Positions 9,743 to 16,817 of a DNA stretch of 16,817 nt are shown here, in pieces. Numbering within the stretch: position 1 is the first letter of the stretch; each line of letters opens with the position of its first letter. This DNA comes from Poronia punctata (Eukaryota; Ascomycota; Sordariomycetes; Xylariales; Xylariaceae), in assembly GCA_022579005.1 (NCBI GenBank), contig MU401905.1, forward strand, positions 1 through 16,817. The letters are read 5' to 3'. The notes under the pieces are model-generated. The model searched no databases. It had not been told where the DNA came from and saw only the letters and a program-made list of their open reading frames with translations. The translations under genes were made by a program, and so were the position numbers.

Positions 9743-10191
9743 TAAAATGCATTGTTACTTTTAACCCCCCCCTCTAAGCAACACACTAAAAGGCTGTATA
9801 TAGAGTACTAGTACTTACTTGTAATTAGTGCAGCAGAAACACTAAAAATAGGGTTTATATAGCAGTATATAGTAGAGGCCTTAAAGAAAAGAAATCTGTG
9901 CACAGTATATATAGTTTAGCTAAAGGGTTTGTAAGATCTACCTCTTTGTTTGCTAGGTGCAAGTAAAATAAAGTGCTCTAGTAGTAATTTAATAAATACT
10001 TCCCTAGCAATTCTCTTAATAAATAAACTACCTTAGTAAATTATTTTATAGCTAAAATAAAGCTTTTAAATTATAATAAATAAAGATTTATAATTTTAAA
10101 TATAGTGTTTTTAGTGTTTTTGTTTAATTTTTTTAGTTTTTTTATACTTTTATAATAACTAATTAAAACTTTTTTAAAGCTATATTATTTA
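9743..10191. other. Less mutated island between the arms
   Basis: Bases about 9743-10020 keep many CpA, TpG and CC/GG dinucleotides, unlike the arms. They include a C8 run (9765-9772), a 12-bp palindrome AGTACTAGTACT (9804-9815) and a 10-bp palindrome CTGTGCACAG (9896-9905). From about 10020 to 10191 the sequence becomes AT-rich again. I find no reading frame, RNA gene or similarity to the arms. It may be original single-copy host sequence or another short element. Confidence 0.55.
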
Positions 10192-10199
10192 TTTAATAG

Positions 10200-10600
10200 A
10201 TTATATTAACTATATTTAACAAAGTAAAAGGTAAAAAATAGTGCTAAAATTAGCGTAGCTAGTATATATATTAAATATATAAAATTAATTAATATATATA
10301 TATAACTAGTATATAAGTGCGCGTTGCTTAACTTTTATAGTTAAGCAATACTTATATTTATTTTAGTTATATATTAGTTAAGCAGTTTAACTTACACTTT
10401 AATTATAAAAGCTATAAAGTAAATTATACTTACTACTTAATTAAGCAGTAAGTAAAATGTGCTTTATGCTTTTTACTTTTTTAATATTGCACACTTTTTA
10501 TTTTAGCTTTATTTTTAACATTATAATTATTAAACAACTTAAAAGTGTTTTTATTTAGTGCTATATAGCATATATTATAAGCTAAAAGCCTAGGGTTGTT
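10200..10600 (-). mobile_element. Second copy of element A, inverted, in the spacer
   Basis: The reverse complement closely matches about 8080-8465, including a long block starting TAAAAACACTTTTAAG and running to GTTAATATAAT (partner of 8465 at 10200). Differences are mostly transitions with small indels. The outer (high-coordinate) end is unclear, because similarity fades between about 10580 and 10610. The first ~260 bases of the left copy (7819-8080) have no clear match here, so this copy may be truncated. Confidence 0.7.
10324..10348. repeat. Perfect hairpin in element A copy 2
   Basis: TTGCTTAACT (10324-10333) pairs perfectly with AGTTAAGCAA (10339-10348) around a 5-base loop. It corresponds to the wobble-paired hairpin at 8318-8342. 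Confidence 0.85.
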
Positions 10601-10631
10601 ATATTAGCATGTTAGCTATTACTTTAGCTTA

Positions 10632-10654
10632 TAAGCATTGTTTAGCAATGCTTA
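10632..10654. repeat. Perfect 9-bp hairpin beside the right arm
   Basis: TAAGCATTG (10632-10640) pairs with CAATGCTTA (10646-10654) around the loop TTTAG. It lies in the 100-odd bases between element A copy 2 and the right arm, a stretch with no other feature. Role unknown. Confidence 0.75.
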
Positions 10655-10830
10655 GCTTAAAATAAAGTAGTTAAATAGCTATATAAGCATATAAGCAGTA
10701 TATATATTGCAATGAAAATTGAAGATTTTTAAAGATTACTTTAACTTTACACTAAAAGAGGTCTAGCTAGAGTAGACGCATTAACTGGGTTTTAAGGGCT
10801 TTGCATTGATTATAGCTTTATAAAGGTATT

Positions 10831-11616
10831 TTAAAAAGCATAACTTGGTATATTGTATATATAATAAATTGCTAGGTATCTAGGTCTAGAAAGCAACGTA
10901 AAAATAATAGCTATATATATAAAAACAGAAATCAAGCTAGCTTTTTTTAATTTTATAGCTACCTTATAACGTAAGGCGTAACTAGTATGTATGCTAATTA
11001 CGTTGCAATTTTTTTTAGCTAAAAAGGTTACTGTTTTCGGTATTTTAAAGCTAAAATAAATTAACGCATTATAAAAACTCTTTTTTTTAGTAGGATTAAT
11101 ACAATGCCTTGTTATCCTATTATTTAACAGGCCTTTTATAGCTGTTTAAAGCTATTAAAGGTCTTATTTATTAAGATTGCCTATTACTAGCTTTAGTAGT
11201 AGCTTGCTTTAGCTATTAAAACTTTACTTTAGCTATTATAGCGTTAAAAGCTGCTATATTTGCATAGTACTATGCTTAACTTTTTTATTTATAAAAATAA
11301 ATAAGCTAGGGGCAAGTTATATATTAAAAAAAAGTCTTATTAACTTTATAGTATAAGGCAATAGCTAGACCTAGACTTATATTAGCAGCAAATTGCTTTA
11401 GCGTACTTTGCTAACATTGCTATAATATAATATTTTTAATAGTAAATTTAAGTACATACTTTTTTACTTTTATAAAAAAGCTATAAAGCTTATAATAAAT
11501 TAAATATTATTATACTTTTTTTTAAAGCTTTTTAGCTAGCAAAACTTTTAAACCTTAGTTATAACTGCTATTAATAAAAAGCTTTTTGCTTAATAAGCAT
11601 ACTATTAATGCTTTAA
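10831..11616 (-). pseudogene. Broken coding frame at the 3' end of the right transposon copy
   Basis: Reading the minus strand from 11616 to the stop at 10831-10833 gives 262 codons in one frame. It is interrupted only by TAA and TAG, with no TGA in my hand translation. RIP turns CAA/CAG glutamine codons into exactly these stops, so the stops may mark former glutamines. The last 80-odd codons are free of stops and match the left-copy relic. Polar stretches such as NNRITRHCINPTKK look protein-like. In such AT-rich DNA any frame shows many TAA/TAG stops, so the upstream part is only suggestive. I do not recognise the protein; it would end about 120 bases before the inner end of the element. Confidence 0.4.
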
Positions 11617-11976
11617 ATAAAGTACTTATTACTTTAGTATTTTTTTATAAAAAAGTAATTAAAACTATACTAGCTAGAAATTATAGCAAGGCTTTTAAAG
11701 TACTTTATATATTTAGTTTAGTAAACTTAGTTATAGTTATTATAAGGGTTTAAAATTATAAGGCTTTTTATTAATTTAGCTTTGCTAATATAGTTTTTTA
11801 TTTAATAAAACAAATTTTAGCTATAGTTTTAAGTACTATTAATAAAGTAGCTATATTTTAAAGTTAATAATTACTATAAGTGCTAGCAGTTAAAAAAGTA
11901 AGCTAGTTTAAAACTTTAAACAAGTAAACTATATAAATAATACTAAGCATTTTATATTTTTAGCTTTTGTACTATA

Positions 11977-11984
11977 TTAATAAG
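11977..11984. other. Unfilled insertion site for element A in the right arm
   Basis: On the minus strand this reads CTTATTAA and aligns with the TTTATTAA pair that brackets 7819-8465 on the left. Sequence on both sides aligns with the left-arm flanks (7560-7818 and 8474 onward). It shows that the left arm gained the element, or less simply that the right arm lost it. Confidence 0.6.
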
Positions 11985-13672
11985 AGCACTACTATAACGT
12001 GTTTTAAAGTAGGTAATGTATTAAAAATAGTTAAGTATACTTAGTATAGTTTTTTTTTAATACGCTTAGTACTTTATTTAAACGTATTTAAACTGTTAAT
12101 AATAAACGCTGCTTTTTAATTATAGTTAACTACTATAGTATACTAATAAAGCTTTTTATAATACTTTAAAATAAAATAAGCTAGTATTTATTTGCAAATA
12201 CTAGCTTTTTATTATAAGTTATAAGTAACTTTGTTTTAAGCCTAAGTTTTTATAAAATAAACCTTTTATATAGGTTTAATAGCTATAATAAAGTATTTAA
12301 AGTAAAAGTTAAAATAATAGCTTTTTATAAAATGTTTTATAATAACTACTACTTTTTTATTAGTAAGCTATTTTTAGTAGCAAATTTTAAGCGCTATATT
12401 AATTAAGTGCTTTAGCTTATATTAGTACTATATTGTATTGCTATTTTTATTATATAGGTTTGCAAAGCTATAAAAGCTATTAGTATCTAGTTTTATAAAG
12501 TATAAGACATTAATGTTAAAATTAAAAATTTGCCTTGTTTATAAGAAAGCAAGCGCGCTTTTATATAGTTATATAGTATATATTTTAGCAAGTAGTTTTT
12601 TAAAATCTAAATCTTAGGCTAACTTAGTAAAAGTATTAAAAATTATTAAGTTAAATATAAATAATATAGTTAGTAAAGTTAGCAAAGCTTATTAAGGTAT
12701 AGCTAATATAAGCACTAGGTCTTTTTATTTTAACATAACTTTATATTTAATTACTAACTATATAACTAATAAAATAAATATTAATAAGTTTACTTTAAAA
12801 GCTTAGTTAAGCGTTAAGTTAATTATATTATTTAAAGCCTTAATAAAAGTAATTAAAGCTATAAAGCAAAGGTATTTATATAACTAACTGTTATTTTAAT
12901 TATAAAAAAAAAAAAAACTAAAATGTTTAGAAGCTTTATACGTTTTTAATAGCTAAATGTTTATTAAAAGCTTTATTGCCTACGTATGTTTAAAAGTAAA
13001 GGCCTAGCTTATTAAGTTAAATATATAAGCTTTTTGCTAATAAAGCTTAACTATAATAAAAATTTAGTAATTGCTACTAATGTATTCTTTTAGAACTAAA
13101 AGCTTTATATTAATTATATTTTTTTTAAATTGTTGCTATAATTATTTTTTTAAGTAACTATTAAAAAACTTAGGTAAAAAGTCTTAAAATGTGCTTATAG
13201 CTTAGCTAAACATGTTTTTAATTAAAATATTAAGTTAGTTTTTTAAAATTAAACAAATGCTTACTATAATTTTACTGCTTAAGAGCTATTTATAATAGTA
13301 GTGCTTAACTAGTATGCTAAGCTAAAAGCTAAATGTTTTTTTTTGCTATATTTTTTAAAAAATAAAATCTAAGCACTTTTTATTAAAGAGCAAGTAGTTA
13401 ATTTTATTATTGCTAATATTTTTGCTGCTTAAAGATCTTTATAGTTTTATATAGCTTGGCAACAAGTTAATACGCTTAAAGTAAGCTTGCTAAATACTTA
13501 TAAGCGCAAATAGAGGTTTTTAAAAATAAATAAAAGCTAAAAGCTTTTATAAGGCTAGCTTTTTAAGCACTAAAATCTAGTTTGCTATAACGCAAGGGCA
13601 ATAGATTAAATATATAAAGTAAATAGTAATACTAAGTAGATTAAAGATAAAAAAGTAAAAATAAAAGTTTTT

Positions 13673-13688
13673 AAAAAAAAAAAAAAAA
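13673..13688. repeat. A16 homopolymer in the right arm
   Basis: Sixteen consecutive A lie in the right arm. The aligned part of the left arm (around 6150-6200) has no T run of this length, so the tract has expanded or shrunk since the copies separated. Confidence 0.8.
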
Positions 13689-14068
13689 GTGCAAATATAA
13701 AAATAGATTAAAAAAATAAAAGTAAGTTTATAAGCTGTTTTTTATAAGTATAGCATGCTATAGGCAAATAAAATTATAGTAAGTATTTTTTTTAGGTTTT
13801 TTTTATAATAAATTAAAGTAAAAAGACTTAATAAATTTTGCTTTATTAGGTGCTTAAAGCTGCAAGTATAAATTACTATAACGTACTTATAATTTTTAAG
13901 TGTTTGCTTATTAAATTAAACAATTTTTGCAAGGCTAGCTTGTTAGTAGCAACTTAAAGTTATATATTATTTATAATTTATTAAGCTAACGCAGGCCTTT
14001 GCTAAAAAAGCAGTAAAAAAAGTATTAAAGGGCTAGCTTTCCCCTTTCTTGCCCTTTTGCTTTTTCTT

Positions 14069-14167
14069 TAGGTCCTTAGATATTTCTTGCTGCTTTTTTC
14101 CTAAGTTCTTAAATATTTCTTGCTACTTTTTTCCTAGGTCCTTAGATATTTTTTGCTGCTTTATTAT
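14069..14167 (-). repeat. Three tandem 33-bp units, probable 11-residue coding repeat
   Basis: Units are 14069-14101, 14102-14134 and 14135-14167. Unit 2 differs from unit 1 at four places, all G-to-A or C-to-T. On the minus strand each unit reads as 11 codons, GKKQQEISKDL-like, charged and glutamine-rich, and followed downstream by a lysine-rich tail (KKKQKGKKGE). In unit 2 one CAG has become TAG, as RIP would produce. The length is a multiple of three and the minus-strand residues are polar, which fits a former protein repeat on the sense strand of the right copy. The left arm shows only one unit. The protein family is unknown. Confidence 0.65.
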
Positions 14168-15060
14168 TTTAAAATTAACGCTACGCTTTATTATAAATAC
14201 TTTAAAACCTAAAAGGACAAATAAGGGCAATGCTAACGTAAACTGCGTAATTAGCAAGGACCTTAGTATTAATATTACTTATAAAAAGTAGTTGCTAAGC
14301 TTAGCTAAAAAAATAAGCAAAGCTTAGCTAGTTATAAAAAAAAATAAAAAAACTATTTTTAGTTTTAAATAGTAAGAGGTAAAGGCATTATATTAACTTT
14401 TTATTAATTAAGCAAGTGCTAATATATAAAAAATGCTTAAAGCTTTAAAAATTAAAGTTATTAGTAGTATTACTTAAAAGTATTATATTTGCTAGCTAGT
14501 TTACTTATTTTTTTATATTGCTAGTAGTGCTTTAAAATATATTATTAAGCTTATAAAAGCTTTAGTAAAAAAGGAAAACTTTAACCTAAGGCCTGTTTAT
14601 GTTAAAGGTAAAAATAGCAAACTATAAAGTAAATATTTTATACGTTTGTTATAAAACTAACGTTAGTATAAGGCTTTTTTAATTTAATAAATAAGTTGCT
14701 TAAATATTATTTTTTATATACGCTATAAAAAGCGTTTTATTAAATTAAATATAAACACTTGCTTAGGTATATAGCCGTTTTTTAAGTATATTTTTAATTT
14801 AAAACTTTAAAGTAGTTTTTATAGCAACTGCGCGTTTATAGTTTAAAGCGCATTTTATACTTATTATAACGCAGTTAATTTGCTTTTTAAAATATAGCAA
14901 CTTATAACGTTTAATTTAACTAAAAGCTTTATATTTATTATAAACTTTAAAGCATATAAGCTAATATTTATATTATTGTTAAAAAAGCTTATATAGTTAA
15001 TATGTAAATAGTTTATTAAATAAAGCTTAAAAAGGAGATTTTAGTAACTATATATAAAAT

Positions 15061-15073
15061 AAAAAAAAAAAAA
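15061..15073. repeat. A13 homopolymer
   Basis: This is the right-arm counterpart of the T17 run at 4803-4819, four bases shorter. Confidence 0.8.
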
Positions 15074-16817
15074 GCAAGAAAATAGGAAAAATATTTAAGA
15101 AAACTAGGCATTACGTTAATTTATATAAAAAATAAAATAAAAATATATGTTTTAAAATATTAAATAAAAATATTAAAAAAGATAGTTAAAGATAGCAAAG
15201 CACACTTTTTATTTTAAGCAATATAGAAAACAAAGAAAGTATTACTGCTGTATTTTTTAAAAGCAAGTTATTAATTTTAATATATAAATAAAGAAAATAT
15301 TTAAAAATAATAAAATTAAAAAAAATTAGTAACAGGTTTAAAAGAAAAAAAATATAAACAAAAAGCTTTTAAAAGTAAAAAGCTAGCATAATGTTTATAC
15401 TATAAAGTTATTTTACTATTTTCTTTTAAAGTAGTATAAAACTAAAAAGCTAAAAATAAAAATTTATTAAATAAGTAGTGCTAGCTAAGCTTTTAAAAAA
15501 AAAACGTATTATAAACAAAGGTATTTAGTTAATTTTGCGTTATACTAAACTTATAAACGCTATTAATAGCTACTATATTAATATTTATTAGTTTAAAAAA
15601 GCTATTAACATAATTATAGTTTTTATAAAAATTTAAAGCAAAGTTATTATTTATTATTAAAAGTTTTAAGTCTAGCTTATTAATAAGCTTGTTTTTTTAA
15701 AAAACACTTTTAGTAGTTTAAAGGTTTAAGTTAAGGTTTTTTAGTGCTTAATATTTTTTATTATTTTTATAAAAAGCTTAAAGCTGTTTTATAAAATAGC
15801 AGCTATATAGCTATTATTTATTTATTTTAGCAAGCTTATAGCGTGCATTATTTATAGCCTTAATAATTTAATATAGCTTGTTTTATTAATATAAGAGCTT
15901 TTTATTATTGCTTTTATTAATTTTAAAAAAAGTGTTAAATAAAAGCATAAGGTTATTAATATATATTTTAAGCTAGATTTTGTAAGCATTTTGTTAATTT
16001 TGTTAGTTTATATTATTTTTTTATTTTAAAGTAATAATTTCTTTTATGCGTTTAACATCTTTTATATAATATTTTAGTTACTTTACTTTTAACGCTACTA
16101 AATTAGTATAATTAAAAACTAAATCTTATTATAATACTTGCTATATTAGTATAACGTTTTTAATTAGCAAAATAAGTAAACATTTATAAACTAGTTTATA
16201 TAAGCTATACTTATAGTATTAAACAATAACGTTATTTATTAAAATAGCAAAGCTTAAATAATCTAGCTAGTTTTTTTTAGTTTTATTAATTACTTTTATA
16301 AGCGTTATTTTAATTAAGCAGTGCTTACTTTTAATAAGGCCTTATACTTAAAAGTAATAAGCTAGCTTATAAGCTATATAATACTTAAAGTGTTTAGCTA
16401 TTATAATAACTTTTTTTTTAAATTTACTTTTATTATTATATTTAATACGTAGCGCGCTACTATAGTAGTATGCTATATATTTATAAAAAAACTTAGACAC
16501 TAACTTAAAGTTTACTTGCTAAAAAGCTTTAGCTTTAAAAAAAGCTGTTTGTTTATATTATACTTTAACTAAAGTAAAAAAATTTTTATAAAATAGCATA
16601 GTTTAAATATTAATAACTTATAAGCATAAAAAGCTAATAAAAACATTATACTAGTACTATTTTTTAAGCAAGCTGCTTTATAACTTTTAATAGTTAAAAT
16701 AAAACTTAGTTACTAAGTAAATATTTTTAGCAAAGTTAAGCTAGTAATAAAGTTGCAAAATTTGTTAAATTACTAAGTTAATTTTTTTATAGCTAAAAGC
16801 TAAGTAGATTTTTTAAA

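Larger units (their letters stand above)
1..16817. other. RIP-mutated AT-rich block without intact genes
   Basis: The whole window apart from two small islands (591-1038 and about 9690-10190) has the signature of repeat-induced point mutation. It is dominated by A and T, TpA is very common, and CpA and TpG are rare. Most remaining C is followed by T, so G/C survives mainly in AGCT, AGC, GCT and ACT contexts. Stops TAA and TAG occur in all frames every few codons, while TGA is rare. This is known for inactivated transposon blocks in filamentous ascomycetes such as Leptosphaeria and Neurospora. A mitochondrial origin is unlikely because I see no long frames, tRNAs or rRNAs. I cannot name the species, and I cannot tell a centromeric, subtelomeric or effector-flanking location apart from sequence alone. 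Confidence 0.88.
10707..16817 (-). mobile_element. Right arm of giant inverted repeat: RIP-degraded large transposon copy, cut by window end
   Basis: This is the reverse-complement partner of 3069-9689. The inner end is at ATTGCAA (10707-10713 on the minus strand, 9683-9689 on the left), after which the two copies diverge. The match is still good at 16817, so the arm continues outside. This copy lacks element A and keeps more C and G than the left copy, particularly in 10707-11420 and 13990-14260. It is therefore the better source for identifying the transposon. Inferred sense is the minus strand. Confidence 0.85.

Noticed and set aside
14049..14291. 80-codon open frame on the + strand with an apparent RSLDISCCFFP-type repeat
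   Set aside because: It starts at TTG, lies antisense to the inferred transposon strand, and its repeats are simply the reverse reading of the 33-bp array. The minus-strand reading is more protein-like. I treat it as a shadow.
1..16817. Fungal mitochondrial DNA
   Set aside because: The AT richness fits, but there are no long frames, tRNAs or rRNA-like segments. The loss of C is context-dependent, and a nuclear-type DNA transposon with a target duplication is present.

Overview
The window looks like a gene-free, extremely AT-rich block from the nuclear genome of a filamentous ascomycete (Pezizomycotina) that has been heavily altered by repeat-induced point mutation (RIP). G+C in lines I counted by eye is roughly 15-20%. 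TpA is everywhere, CpA/TpG is strongly depleted, and the cytosines that survive are mostly followed by T (AGCT, GCT, ACT contexts). No reading frame longer than about 80 codons exists, and the longest ones begin at GTG or TTG rather than ATG. I see no intact protein gene, no rRNA or tRNA, and no CRISPR array.

The main structure is a very large inverted repeat. Bases about 3069-9689 read, on the opposite strand, as bases about 10707-16817. I followed the match by eye at many points, and it is still running at the last base of the window. Each arm is more than 6 kb and the spacer is about 1.0 kb. The simplest reading is two tail-to-tail copies of one large transposon, with the sense strand probably + on the left and - on the right. 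Bases 1-3068 are then probably the 5' continuation of the left copy, with their partner beyond the right edge. The left arm is the more mutated: in an aligned stretch near the inner ends, all ten transitions have T/A on the left and C/G on the right. The inner end of each arm keeps the 3' end of a broken coding frame (9354-9566 on +; 10831-11616 on -) of unknown family.

Three things interrupt this pattern. (1) Bases 591-1038 are a 448-bp, GC-normal non-autonomous DNA transposon (MITE). It has 53-bp terminal inverted repeats (51/53 identical) and a perfect 8-bp target duplication, TATATAAT. It sits inside RIP-mutated DNA yet is nearly free of RIP. (2) A 0.65-kb insertion (about 7819-8465) splits the left arm. 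The right arm keeps the unfilled site at about 11977-11984, and a related inverted copy lies in the spacer at about 10200-10600. (3) The spacer holds a less mutated island (about 9690-10190) that starts with a 12-bp minisatellite.

Nothing here acts as an operon or pathway. The interest is in genome dynamics: nested insertions, RIP of unequal strength on two copies of one element, and a large palindrome-like structure.
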